Assembly: GCF_003419895.1 (NCBI RefSeq)
Contig: NZ_QPMM01000018.1
Location: forward strand, 1-64,000
Length of the DNA stretch: 64,000 nucleotides
Reading direction: 5' to 3'
Source: Chitinophaga silvatica
Lineage (GTDB): Bacteria > Bacteroidota > Bacteroidia > Chitinophagales > Chitinophagaceae
Under the pieces are notes generated by a model, which saw only the letters and a list, made by a program, of their open reading frames with translations, did no database searches and was not told where the DNA came from. The position numbers were made by a program, and so were the translations under genes. Shown one piece after another: positions 1 through 8,030 of the stretch (position 1 is the first letter of the stretch; every line of letters starts with the position of its first letter).

Positions 1-332
1 GAAAAAGAATGCGAAAACTGCCAGGGCTGCCCGTTTGCTAAAAAATGTAAAAAATCTCAAACAGAAAACATAACTATCAGAATAAATGAAGTACTTGAAC
101 ACTATAAAGAGCTGGCACGCAGGAATTTTGCAACAAAAACAGGCGATACATTAAAACGACAACGGGGGTAGAAATTGAATCTTGTTTTGGGTATATTAAG
201 ATGAATAATAGCTTCAGACGTTTTAATCTAAAAGGTATATTGAAGGTCCAGACAGCATTTGGGCTTGTTGCTATGGCACATAACTTAAGGAAAATCTGTA
301 TCAAACTCCATAACCAGACAATGGTTACATAA
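1..332 (+). pseudogene. IS1182-family transposase, C-terminal remnant, frameshifted
   Basis: The first 168 bases read as a cysteine-rich stretch (CENCQGCPFAKKCKKS) followed by INEVLEHYKELARRNF and a stop at 169-171. Shifting to the frame that starts at 168 resumes with GVEIESCFGYIKMN and then FRRFNLKG and FGLVAMAHNLRK, ending at 330-332. The cysteine block followed by a basic VExxFGxIKxN..FRRFxLRG tail is typical of the C-terminal end of IS1182-type DDE transposases. The shift lies in a run of five G (164-168), where one more G would restore the frame. The 5' part lies outside the window. It is either an inactivated element, a sequencing error in the G run, or, less likely, a programmed frameshift. 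Confidence 0.8.
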
Positions 333-401
333 AACCCAGCATTTTGACTAAAATGAACTCATTTTAACAATAATAAAATCAAACTAAAAGGATATAAAAT
401 C

Positions 402-447
402 AAAATGATCATAAAAATATCCAAACAGATGTTTTTATGATCATTTT
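402..447. repeat. Perfect 16-bp inverted repeat
   Basis: The arm AAAATGATCATAAAAA at 402-417 is repeated exactly as its reverse complement at 432-447, with a 14-nt loop. It lies just past the transposase remnant and just before the FKBP terminator. It could act as a terminator for rightward transcripts from the insertion sequence. The arms are AT-rich, so it may instead be a cruciform or an element end. Confidence 0.6.
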
Positions 448-452
448 TACGA

Positions 453-495
453 AAAACAGGCTGACCAAATTTTTACTTTTTGGTCAGCCTGTTTT
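453..495 (-). terminator. Terminator of the FKBP gene
   Basis: The stem AAAACAGGCTGACCAAA (453-469) pairs perfectly with 479-495 around a 9-nt loop. It lies 15 bases past the stop of the minus-strand isomerase gene, and a T-rich tract follows on the minus strand. The core GGCTGACCA is reused in two other terminators in the window. Confidence 0.85.
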
Positions 496-509
496 ATATA
501 CTAAAGCAG

Positions 510-1391
510 TTATTTTTTAGGAGCTGGAGCAGCTACCGGAGCTTCAGGAGCAGTAGAACCCGGAACGATGTCTAATAATTGAACATCAAATACCAGTACT
601 GAGTTAGCTGGGATAACCGGAGGACTACCCTGGAAACCGTAAGCTAAAGTAGAAGGAATGATCAAGATAGCTTTAGAACCTTTTTTCAGGCTGCTGAAAC
701 CAACGTCCCAACCTTTAATAACCATACCTTGACCAACTGGGAATCTGAGAGGAGTCAGCGGACCAGGGCGCATAGTTGAGTCGGTGCTGGAATCGAATAC
801 TTTACCATTTAACAGTTTACCGGTGTAGTGAACAACAACGGTATCGCCTTTATTAGGGGTACCACCGTTTCCTTCTTCGGTAACGGCTACGTAAACACCT
901 TCAGCGTTTTTGGTAGCTTTAATTTTGTTTTTCTCGAGGTATTCCTTGATGAGTTTCTCATCAGTAGCCTGCTGACCAGCAGCAGAGTATTTATTTTCTA
1001 CGACGAAAGTGATTTTCAACTTATCGCCACCTTTACCGAATGGAGGGCGTTGCTGAGCAGGAATTGAATCCCAAGGTACGATGAAAGTAGCGCTATCGCC
1101 TTCGTGGAGTTGAGCGATACCTTCCATCAGATCGTACTTACCTTGAGGTTTGCTAACTACGATAGGGAAAGCAGCACCCAATACTTTGCGGGATTCGCCG
1201 ATGATAGAATCATTCAAACGTTGGGTAACGTTTACAAAGGCAGTATCCCCTTCTTTCAGTTGAGGGCCACTTCCAGACTTGTGAACGATATACTCGATAC
1301 CGCCCGGTGTCTTTTTAACACCTGTACCGCAGCTGGCTATCAGTAAGCCGAATGCAGCAGTAGCAACTAAAAACTGATTGTTTTTTTTCAT
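510..1391 (-). CDS. FKBP-type peptidyl-prolyl isomerase lipoprotein, two FKBP repeats
   Basis: This is a secreted lipoprotein with a lipobox LIASC and acylated Cys21, predicted to face the periplasm or outer membrane. The C-terminal half (about 165-280) is a full FKBP domain: VVHYTGKLLNGKVFDSS, then VIKGWDVGFSSLKKGSKAILIIPSTLAYG and IPANSVLVFDVQLLDI. The first half (about 30-140) looks like a degenerate FKBP repeat (EGDTAFVNVTQRLND, LHEGDSATFIVPWDS) lacking the usual active-site aromatics. It ends in an Ala/Pro-rich tail. It probably catalyses proline isomerisation and helps envelope protein folding. It lies 38 bases after nrnA and probably shares its transcript. Confidence 0.9.
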   Translation of the reverse strand: MKKNNQFLVATAAFGLLIASCGTGVKKTPGGIEYIVHKSGSGPQLKEGDTAFVNVTQRLNDSIIGESRKVLGAAFPIVVSKPQGKYDLMEGIAQLHEGDSATFIVPWDSIPAQQRPPFGKGGDKLKITFVVENKYSAAGQQATDEKLIKEYLEKNKIKATKNAEGVYVAVTEEGNGGTPNKGDTVVVHYTGKLLNGKVFDSSTDSTMRPGPLTPLRFPVGQGMVIKGWDVGFSSLKKGSKAILIIPSTLAYGFQGSPPVIPANSVLVFDVQLLDIVPGSTAPEAPVAAPAPKK

Positions 1392-1429
1392 TTGATTGTA
1401 TTAGTAAATTGAAATACTGTGGTTATAGT

Positions 1430-2434
1430 TTATTGCAACAGATTTTCATTTTCTTCGATAGCCTTAATGAAGCGCTCAACAGTTTTTTCGAGCGGATCGG
1501 TACTACGGCCACCGGAAGCATTAAAGTGCCCACCACCATCAAAGTATTTACGAGCAAAAGAATTCACATCAAAATCGCCTTTTGAGCGGAATGAGAGTTT
1601 TACCTCGGAATTACGGTCAATGATCAACGCTGCCAATTTAATACCTTGAATTGACAGTAAAAAGTTTACCAATCCTTCCGTGTCCCCTGTTTGGAGGTCG
1701 AATCTTTTGAGATCGGTATATGGGATAGCGAGCATGGCGGTATTGTATTCATAGAATACTTCCATTCGGTTGAGCAGGCTATGACCCAGGAATCGCAGAC
1801 GATTTTCCAGGAAGTTGTCGTAGATCGCCTGATGAATAACCTCATGCTTCAGGCCTTTGTCCATCAGATCTGCTACCATTCTGTGAACAGCAGCGGTAGT
1901 AGATGCAAAACGGAAAGAGCCGGTATCAGTAACAGTGCCTGCGTAGATACACTGTGCAATATCCAGGTTGATATACCGTTCATCTCCCAGTTTATAGATT
2001 GTTTCATAAACCATTTGGGCGGTTGAACTGGCGCTGGTATCACTGATTCCATAATCAAAAACCGGTTGAGGTTCCAGATGATGGTCGATCAAGATACGGA
2101 TACAATTCAGTTTTTCAAGATATGGAGCCAGATTTTTTGTGCGGTAAAACGCATTAAAGTCCAGGCAAAATAATAAATCAATTCCATCAAGAGCCTGTAA
2201 TGCTTTGTCTGTAGAGGATTCAAAGTCAATAACCAGGTCGGCGGCCGGCATCCATTTTAAAAAATCCGGAAAGTTGGTAGGTGAAATAACGGATACCTGA
2301 TGACCTTTCTGAATAAGATAATGGTACAACGCTAAAGAAGATCCCATAGCGTCTGCATCGGGTTTTTGATGCATTGTTATCACCACTTTCTTAGGGGTCT
2401 CAAGTAAAGGTTTAATTTCCTCGATCGGCTTCAT
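1430..2434 (-). CDS. nrnA: DHH-family phosphoesterase (NrnA-like nanoRNase / pAp phosphatase)
   Basis: At 334 aa, close to the usual NrnA length, this cytoplasmic enzyme would hydrolyse short oligoribonucleotides and 3'-phosphoadenosine 5'-phosphate. The N-terminal DHH domain carries HQKPDADAMGSS (Asp26 and Asp28 as metal ligands), LDFN near 91-94 and the naming motif IDHH at 116-119. The C-terminal DHHA1 domain ends with GGGHFNASGGRS. It is the first gene of a two-gene unit with the FKBP lipoprotein and is divergent from ndk. The family assignment is firm. Substrate preference (nanoRNA, pAp or c-di-AMP products) cannot be read from sequence. Confidence 0.88.
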   Translation of the reverse strand: MKPIEEIKPLLETPKKVVITMHQKPDADAMGSSLALYHYLIQKGHQVSVISPTNFPDFLKWMPAADLVIDFESSTDKALQALDGIDLLFCLDFNAFYRTKNLAPYLEKLNCIRILIDHHLEPQPVFDYGISDTSASSTAQMVYETIYKLGDERYINLDIAQCIYAGTVTDTGSFRFASTTAAVHRMVADLMDKGLKHEVIHQAIYDNFLENRLRFLGHSLLNRMEVFYEYNTAMLAIPYTDLKRFDLQTGDTEGLVNFLLSIQGIKLAALIIDRNSEVKLSFRSKGDFDVNSFARKYFDGGGHFNASGGRSTDPLEKTVERFIKAIEENENLLQ

Positions 2435-2557
2435 TAAAAAACTGTAATGTTAAGAGTTGATTTCCAACCACAAAAAGCGATTGAAACAAAAACGAAGTGC
2501 GAAGTTCTTCATTTGGTGTAGAATTTCAAAATTTTTTACAGCTAAAGAAAATGTAAT

Positions 2558-2565
2558 TACTTTTG
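2558..2565 (+). promoter_or_regulatory. -7 promoter box of ndk
   Basis: TACTTTTG matches the Bacteroidota TAnnTTTG box, 32 bases before the ndk start. A T-rich tract at 2532-2537 lies about where the -33 element would be. Confidence 0.65.
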
Positions 2566-2597
2566 CGGCCTAATCTGTAATTCGGAATACAACATAT

Positions 2598-3014
2598 ATG
2601 AGCAACAGAACATTTACTATGATTAAGCCTGATGCAGTAGCAAACGGGCATATTGGTGGCATTTTAAACATGATCAATGCGGCAGGTTTCCGTATTGTAG
2701 CTATGAAAATGACCCAGCTTTCTTCTGCAAAAGCTGGTGAATTTTATGCAGTACACAAAGAAAGACCTTTCTATGGTGAGCTGGTCGAATTCATGAGCAG
2801 TGGCCACATCGTCGCAGCTATCCTGGAAAAAGACAACGCAGTTGAAGATTTCCGTAAATTAATCGGTGCTACTAACCCAGCTAATGCTGAAGAAGGCACT
2901 ATCCGTAAAAAATATGCTGAGTCTATCGGCCGTAATGCTGTTCACGGTTCCGACTCTAATGAAAATGCTGCTATTGAAGGTGATTTCTTCTTCAGCGGTC
3001 TGGAAAAATTCTAA
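2598..3014 (+). CDS. ndk: Nucleoside diphosphate kinase
   Basis: This 138-aa protein is the standard length for NDP kinase, which transfers the gamma-phosphate from ATP to other NDPs through a phosphohistidine. The family landmarks are present: TFTMIKPDAVANGHIGGI at the N-terminus, the KERPFY loop and NAVHGSDS with catalytic His116. It is monocistronic, with a TAnnTTTG promoter box upstream and a strong hairpin terminator downstream. Confidence 0.97.
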   Translation: MSNRTFTMIKPDAVANGHIGGILNMINAAGFRIVAMKMTQLSSAKAGEFYAVHKERPFYGELVEFMSSGHIVAAILEKDNAVEDFRKLIGATNPANAEEGTIRKKYAESIGRNAVHGSDSNENAAIEGDFFFSGLEKF

Positions 3015-3033
3015 TTCAAGAATTTAAATCATC

Positions 3034-3064
3034 AAGGGCTGACCATTAAGTATGGTCAGCCCTT
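3034..3064 (+). terminator. Terminator of ndk
   Basis: AAGGGCTGACCA (3034-3045) pairs perfectly with TGGTCAGCCCTT (3053-3064) around a 7-nt loop, 20 bases past the ndk stop. The stem core is shared with the terminators at 453-495 and 56107-56132. Confidence 0.85.
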
Positions 3065-3584
3065 CTTTATTCCCCTAAGTCGAGCCCCGGGCATTACTAA
3101 TGGCTATATTATACTTTTCCTTAGTTCTGATTGCACCATCTCACCAAGTCATCATTTTTCCTTTTCGTTTGACATAATTGTTCCTCCCAAATTGCGAAAT
3201 ATGCTATCATTTTATTCATTCTTTTATCCTTAAATCAAATTATGAGATTTTCTCAAACAGAAAGAGTCAAATTCAATATATAAAATTGATAATAAACATT
3301 TTATATCTATATATCTAAAGTATCACTCCAAATAAAAGCCTACGTCTGCCAAATTGACCTGTACACCTAAAAATTTTTATAATACATCAATAAAAAAATA
3401 ACTAAAAACGCCTTCCGATATATAAGATTCAATCGAAAATATCATCAACTTAATAAATTGATTTAAAATAAATTATGACCATTTAATTAAAGTATTCTAT
3501 TAAGTAATTCAGATAGATATTTTTAATCAATATATCTTCCTGCATTTTTAGACTTTTCAAGCAAAAAAACTATCTTGCTCCCCT
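3065..3584. other. AT-rich intergenic region, no gene seen
   Basis: About 520 bases with no convincing open frame, tRNA or strong hairpin. It is visibly richer in A and T than the flanking genes, with many TATA and AATTAA tracts. The only functional hint is at its right end, where CTATCTTGC a few bases before xerD resembles a weak TAnnTTTG box. It may be decayed DNA or an upstream control region. Confidence 0.6.
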
Positions 3585-4514
3585 ATGTGGGAATCATTCA
3601 GAACCTTATTTAAGAATTACCTTAGACTGGAAAAATCACTCTCCGATCATTCCATTCAAGCATATATCAGAGATGTTGAAAAACTGGAACAATACCTCCA
3701 GGCAAATGGCAAAGAAAAGTTAAGACCTCAGGATGTTACCCTGGAAGATCTTCAAAAATGTATTCACTGGATTTTTGAACTGGGCATGTCGGCCACTTCA
3801 CAAGCAAGAATTATTTCAGGCATTAAGGCCTTTTATAAATTTTTGATGCTGGAAGACATGATCAAAGACGATCCCTCCCAACTGCTTGAAACTCCCCGAA
3901 CCACCCGGAAGCTCCCGGATGTGCTGACCTTCGACGAAATTGAACAGATGATTGCAGCTATAGACCTGATTGAAATGGATGCCAAAGGCCATGAAAAAGT
4001 GAGCCTGGAAGGTCACCGCAATAAAGCCATACTTGAAACCATGTATAGCTGCGGTATGCGCGTGAGTGAAGTTACCAGCCTCCAGATTTCACAAGTATAC
4101 CTTGACGTTAGTTTTGTAAAAGTGATCGGAAAGGGCGATAAGGAAAGGATTATACCCCTGGGCAGTGCTGCCAGAAAAGAGATTATACATTATCTCGAAC
4201 GGGTAAGACCCCAATTTCCGGTAAAATACGGGGATGAGGATACGTTGTTTTTAAATCGCCGTGGCCGGGCTTTAAGCAGGGTCATGATTTTCCTGATTAT
4301 TAAAGAATTAGCAGAAAAAGCTGGTATCACGAAAAATGTTTCTCCACATACATTCCGGCACTCATTCGCCACGCATCTGGTTGAAGGAGGAGCTGATCTG
4401 CGGGTAGTGCAGGAAATGCTGGGGCATGAAAGTATTACCACAACAGAAATCTACACGCATATCGACCGGGAGTTTCTGAGAGACACCTTAAGGCAATTCC
4501 ACCCCAGGTTTTAA
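3585..4514 (+). CDS. xerD: Tyrosine recombinase XerD-like
   Basis: This 309-aa tyrosine recombinase has the XerC/XerD layout: an N-terminal SAM-like core-binding domain (about 5-90) and a C-terminal catalytic domain (about 112-305). Catalytic residues are Arg159 (CGMRVSEV), a Lys in the beta-hairpin GKGDKER near 183-186, His255 and Arg258 (HTFRHSFATHL), His281 and the nucleophile Tyr290 (GHESITTTEIYTH). It would resolve chromosome dimers at dif. No integron, prophage or gene cassette surrounds it, so the housekeeping role is favoured. XerC versus XerD cannot be separated with certainty by eye. Confidence 0.88.
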   Translation: MWESFRTLFKNYLRLEKSLSDHSIQAYIRDVEKLEQYLQANGKEKLRPQDVTLEDLQKCIHWIFELGMSATSQARIISGIKAFYKFLMLEDMIKDDPSQLLETPRTTRKLPDVLTFDEIEQMIAAIDLIEMDAKGHEKVSLEGHRNKAILETMYSCGMRVSEVTSLQISQVYLDVSFVKVIGKGDKERIIPLGSAARKEIIHYLERVRPQFPVKYGDEDTLFLNRRGRALSRVMIFLIIKELAEKAGITKNVSPHTFRHSFATHLVEGGADLRVVQEMLGHESITTTEIYTHIDREFLRDTLRQFHPRF

Positions 4515-4522
4515 AAAGCAAA

Positions 4523-4554
4523 CAGCTACCGTAGAACCGGTAGCTGCCCTTTTT
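4523..4554 (+). terminator. Terminator of xerD
   Basis: CAGCTACCG (4523-4531) pairs with CGGTAGCTG (4538-4546), followed by CCCTTTTTG, 8 bases after the xerD stop. Confidence 0.88.
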
Positions 4555-4627
4555 GCTATATCGGGTACAAACAAGAGAGGATCATCTTGCCATTTCGGGG
4601 ATTGGGTTTTTCGAACTATGACTTCTT

Positions 4628-5527
4628 TTACAATAAGCTTGGATGTGTTAATAGTCTAAATGTGTCACTCTTCTTTTTCCGTGTACCTGTTAACGTAATA
4701 ATTTCTGTTAACCAATTCCCTATTTGTCCTGAAGCTTTCCTGACTCTCGAAGGCTTACAAATTATATTTAGCTGGGCACAGTGGCCTACATCTTTACGTT
4801 CCGGCATATTGGCCATTTTCTCGTCTTCCTCCCAGATAAGCTGACCTTTCTGATATATTTTAAAATAAACATCCGGGCCCATGTTCACCCTTTCAGAACT
4901 TATCGGCTGCAAATTGCCACTGCTTAAGTGTTGTCTGGAAAAATACAGGTAATACCTCCCAACTTCATTTGTAAATCCATGCCCGATTACCTGTCCGTTT
5001 ATTGCATTATAGGCCTCTACCGACAAATCGGGTAGTCCGGGCCCGCTTTCATGATTTTTTACCAGGCCTGTAATTACCCATGCACCGGCATTTGCATAAA
5101 TCTGTTGCCAGATATCTGCAGGTATTACATAGGCGTAAGCGCCAACATACCCCATAGTATTTCTCTTCCAATGTAATACCAGCCTGCTCAGGTGAAAATT
5201 TCTTGGCTTTGTGGCACCATTTTTACCAGGCAATTGATCCAGGCAGAGATCCAACTCCAGTTCTTCTGTAAACAGATGGATCTCTTTCCACGACACGCTG
5301 AAATTACCTTTGCTATCGAGCGTTGCTTCAGCCAACAACCTATCTGCCTTCATCAGCACCTCTTTCGCAGAAAGGGGTACCATATCGTTAAAAATGCCTT
5401 TGGAGGCTGGCCGTATCACCTGAGCAGATAACTCTGGCAGATAAATTCTGACCCGTGCATTCACTAAAGGCTCAACGCAATCATGGCCAATTAGTGCTGA
5501 AATGTTTCCGATTAATAGATAGCTCAT
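4628..5527 (-). CDS. Protein with two transthyretin-like / carboxypeptidase-regulatory-like repeats
   Basis: This 299-aa protein has no signal peptide or membrane segment. Two segments look like carboxypeptidase-regulatory beta-sandwich repeats. About 5-95 contains VNARVRIYLPE and ATLDSKGNFSVSW. About 148-235 contains ITGLVKNHESGPGLPDLSVEAYN and GFTNEVGRYYLYFS, followed by GPDVYFKIYQKGQLIWEEDE. This second pattern resembles small beta domains inside large neuraminidase-like or Tc-toxin-like proteins of Bacteroidota, but no toxin module is present. It stands alone between xerD and the signalling cassette. The function is unknown. Confidence 0.6.
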   Translation of the reverse strand: MSYLLIGNISALIGHDCVEPLVNARVRIYLPELSAQVIRPASKGIFNDMVPLSAKEVLMKADRLLAEATLDSKGNFSVSWKEIHLFTEELELDLCLDQLPGKNGATKPRNFHLSRLVLHWKRNTMGYVGAYAYVIPADIWQQIYANAGAWVITGLVKNHESGPGLPDLSVEAYNAINGQVIGHGFTNEVGRYYLYFSRQHLSSGNLQPISSERVNMGPDVYFKIYQKGQLIWEEDEKMANMPERKDVGHCAQLNIICKPSRVRKASGQIGNWLTEIITLTGTRKKKSDTFRLLTHPSLL

Positions 5528-5982
5528 AAATTAATTTTTTAAAAATGGGTTAACTCGCATTTTCTGATGAACTATACTGCATTTTACCAGTCATTTTCAA
5601 ACAAGGCAGAAAGGCCTCAACGATAACGTTTTCCAAAGCTCTACATACCAGTTGGTTGAGTTACAAAGGTTGGGAAGTTTTAAAAAGGAGTCAAGCGTTA
5701 AAAACCTGAAAAATTACATTCCGTATTTCTACGCACGATGCCTGTGGTTCCACTATTACGGCTAAACGCAAAACTTATCATGCGTATAAATACGCAATCC
5801 GATGGGGGAAACACTGAATTATTATCTCATGAAACTGATGAAAACCAAGGATAAAACCAGTATGACCAAAGGGGAAGTATTTACCGCATCAACAAAAAAT
5901 AATATAGCTATTAATAGATGAAGCATTGCAAGTGAATTAATTTATAATAATTTTAACGGCATAATTTAAAATACTAACCTCT
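5528..5982. other. 455-bp intergenic region with a small palindrome
   Basis: No gene is supported here. A palindrome GCGTAT-AA-ATACGC lies near 5780-5793, and a related CGTATTTCTACGCA lies about 50 bases upstream, so these could be paired operator half-sites. A 30-codon open frame at 5829-5921 has no recognisable features. The region must hold the promoters for the minus-strand gene ending at 5527 and for the cassette starting at 5983. Confidence 0.5.
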
Positions 5983-6408
5983 ATGAGCGAATCCAAAAAA
6001 AGACCAATTCCCGCAGATACGGGTGCATTTATTTCTTTAGAAGAAATGAATGTTTTAACAGACAATCATGATGCTGAATTTGCAGCTCAGAAATCCTTTG
6101 GCCAGCATGTTAAAGCAATTTGCTTTGGCAGAGACAAGATCATTGAGTTATTAGATCAGCCAGGAGCAGTAGCCCTGAGAATCTATTACGGTCTGAAAAT
6201 CGATACAGATGGCGATGGAATCAAAGAAAAGAAAATGGTCCTGGTAGCTGTGGATGAAGAAGGAAATGATATTTTACCTCCAAGCGCGGAACAAGCTAAA
6301 GCAGCAGCTGCTGCCGGAATTCAATCCAAAGAGCTTTCTGCAAAAATCCTGGACGCAGGTGTACCGTGTCCAACATTTTGTTCCGGTGGTAAAGGAGGAA
6401 AGCTCTAA
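5983..6408 (+). CDS. Small uncharacterised protein with C-terminal CPxxC motif
   Basis: This 141-aa soluble protein has no signal peptide. A central conserved-looking block runs AICFGRDKIIELLDQPGAVALRIYYGLKID, then MVLVAVDEEGNDILPPS. It ends with a Cys pair in GVPCPTFCSGG. The order 'LLxQPG..RIYYG...VxVDExGNDIL...CPxxC' is, as I recall it, a pattern seen in small Bacteroidota proteins of unknown role. A DTDGDGIKE stretch at about 82-90 resembles a calcium loop but lacks the last ligand. It begins a plus-strand series with a 7-TM protein 37 bases downstream, then a kinase and regulator. Redox sensing or metal binding by the Cys pair is conceivable but unproven. Confidence 0.7.
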   Translation: MSESKKRPIPADTGAFISLEEMNVLTDNHDAEFAAQKSFGQHVKAICFGRDKIIELLDQPGAVALRIYYGLKIDTDGDGIKEKKMVLVAVDEEGNDILPPSAEQAKAAAAAGIQSKELSAKILDAGVPCPTFCSGGKGGKL

Positions 6409-6445
6409 GACTGGACAAACGATTCTGGCAAATAAAAACATCTAA

Positions 6446-7108
6446 GTGGAACTTTTCAGAATATTAGTCTATGTAATGATGGGGATCGAAGCGGCGCTAC
6501 TGATCCCCTTTACATTGAAGTTTAACTCGCTCGATAAGGCTGGCAGAAGTATTTATTATTATATTGTTAGTAGTATAATTTTTGCAGTAGGTGCCGATGT
6601 AATTGAATATCTCTCAGTAGGAGGCAATAATATGTGGTTCTTTGCCATTATGTATTTCGTTCAATTTCTCATTCTCTCCTATTTCTATCATATCGTCATC
6701 AAAAACAAAAAGATAAAAACAGTAATAAAAATATTGCCGATTCCTGTGTTGATCGTTTTTATTCTGGATTTATTTCACATCGAAGGATTTGAGAACTACA
6801 ACTCCCTGTTCACGACCCTGCGCTCCTTCATTTTATTGATTTACGCCATTATCTATTTTCTCCAATTGCTTAATGATAATGAGTTAATTGAGAATGCTAT
6901 TTTTATTAACTCACTCCCCAACTTCTGGTATAATGCCGGATTGTTTATCTTCCTTTGCAGCTCATTCCTTTTTTCTCTTAGTTATAACTATCTTGCAGCA
7001 CATGGACCGGTACCTCCGGCAACGTTATGTATTACCTTTATTGGGGGTATCCTGGAAATGATCCTTTTTTATATTGGTCTCCTGAAAATAACTAAACAGA
7101 GAAAATGA
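6446..7108 (+). CDS. Seven-transmembrane protein, probable sensory partner of the kinase
   Basis: This 220-aa integral membrane protein has seven hydrophobic segments at about 3-24, 35-53, 62-84, 92-110, 118-143, 160-180 and 192-215, and no catalytic domain. The start is a GTG at 6446, which keeps TM1 (LFRILVYVMMGIEAALL) whole; an ATG at 6476 would cut it. Its stop overlaps the kinase start by four bases (ATGA at 7105-7108), so the two are probably translationally coupled. The kinase has only one TM helix and no sensor domain, so this protein may supply sensing. That is an inference from context, and no family name is assigned. Confidence 0.75.
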   Translation: MELFRILVYVMMGIEAALLIPFTLKFNSLDKAGRSIYYYIVSSIIFAVGADVIEYLSVGGNNMWFFAIMYFVQFLILSYFYHIVIKNKKIKTVIKILPIPVLIVFILDLFHIEGFENYNSLFTTLRSFILLIYAIIYFLQLLNDNELIENAIFINSLPNFWYNAGLFIFLCSSFLFSLSYNYLAAHGPVPPATLCITFIGGILEMILFYIGLLKITKQRK

Positions 7109-7911
7109 GCTTTGGAGAAATTGTTATAATTGGTGCTATAGCAATGATATTACTCGGTGCGTTGGTGGTTGGACTTGTGATTTGGCAGCAAAAACTAGTA
7201 ATACAGCATAAACTTACTATGCAGAATAAGGACTTGCAACTGCAGCGTGAACGCCTGATTTCAGTATTGCAAGGCCAGGAACAGGAACGCAAACGAATTG
7301 CAGAAGATTTGCATGATGAAGTTGGCGCCCAACTTTCTGTATTGAAATTAAACCTTGGAGGACTACAACCACTACTCAAAACTGGCAATGGTGAAGCCGA
7401 AAGACTCAAAGAAACCAAAGATTTTACTGATACAATTATTCAGCAGTTACGCTTTATTTCCCAAAGCTTACATCCACAAGCTTTAGAAAATCTGGGTCTT
7501 TCCCATGCGTTAGACTCATTCTGTAACTTAATGAATAAGAATAAACAAGTTCAGATAACCTTTAAGACATCAGACAGTGGACAGGCAATCGATAAAGACA
7601 AAGCACTGAATATTTACCGCGTTGTGCAGGAGCTTATCAATAATATCCTCAAACATGCACAGGCAAAAGCCGTTACAATTACTTACCAATCTACCCCCAA
7701 TAATCTTACTATCACAGTGGAAGATGATGGTAATGGCGCTTTAATTAATTCGTTGGCCGATTCCCGTAAGAAAACTGGCAGCCTGGGACTTAAAAATATC
7801 GAGAGTCGTCTTAATATTATCAATGGAAATATTAACTTCACCCCAAGAACACCACAAGGTACTATTGCTACGATCAGTGTAGATAATTACCAATCAGTAC
7901 AGAATAGTTGA
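7105..7911 (+). CDS. NarL-type sensor histidine kinase (HisKA_3)
   Basis: This 268-aa kinase has one N-terminal TM helix (about 5-27), a coiled-coil linker (30-60) and a HisKA_3 dimerisation domain with phospho-acceptor His70 in RIAEDLHDEVGAQLS. The HATPase domain shows an N-box (VVQELINNILKHA), G1 (VEDDGNG) and G2 (TGSLGLKNIESRL). It has no periplasmic or PAS domain. It sits between the 7-TM protein, which it overlaps by four bases, and a LuxR-type regulator 119 bases downstream, its likely phosphotransfer partner. Confidence 0.92.
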   Translation: MSFGEIVIIGAIAMILLGALVVGLVIWQQKLVIQHKLTMQNKDLQLQRERLISVLQGQEQERKRIAEDLHDEVGAQLSVLKLNLGGLQPLLKTGNGEAERLKETKDFTDTIIQQLRFISQSLHPQALENLGLSHALDSFCNLMNKNKQVQITFKTSDSGQAIDKDKALNIYRVVQELINNILKHAQAKAVTITYQSTPNNLTITVEDDGNGALINSLADSRKKTGSLGLKNIESRLNIINGNINFTPRTPQGTIATISVDNYQSVQNS

Positions 7912-8002
7912 TACTTATGTTGTTTTATTACTAAATTGCCGTCCGGTTGTGTTGAACCCGTCATAACGACATGACTTATAGTAATTTATTTAAAATAAAA
8001 TA

Positions 8003-8017
8003 ATAGCAATCTGCTAT
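8003..8017. promoter_or_regulatory. Inverted repeat before the response regulator
   Basis: ATAGCA-ATC-TGCTAT is a perfect 6-bp inverted repeat with a 3-nt spacer, 13 bases upstream of the regulator ATG. Position and size fit an operator, perhaps autoregulatory. No second copy was noticed nearby. Confidence 0.35.
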
Positions 8018-8030
8018 AAACTGTCCACCT

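Noticed and set aside
82..90. EF-hand in the 141-aa CPxxC protein (residues 82-90)
   Set aside because: DTDGDGIKE lacks the final acidic ligand and there is no second loop or flanking helix pair.
77..304. 75-aa minus-strand frame over the transposase remnant
   Set aside because: It is antisense to the recognisable transposase coding sequence and has no features of its own.
5192..5431. 79-aa plus-strand frame inside the beta-repeat gene
   Set aside because: Antisense shadow without any motif.
5829..5921. 30-codon frame before the signalling cassette
   Set aside because: No motif, no promoter and no conserved look; too short to support.
7912..8030. Riboswitch between kinase and regulator genes
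   Set aside because: Only a short 6-bp inverted repeat is present; there is no extended structure.
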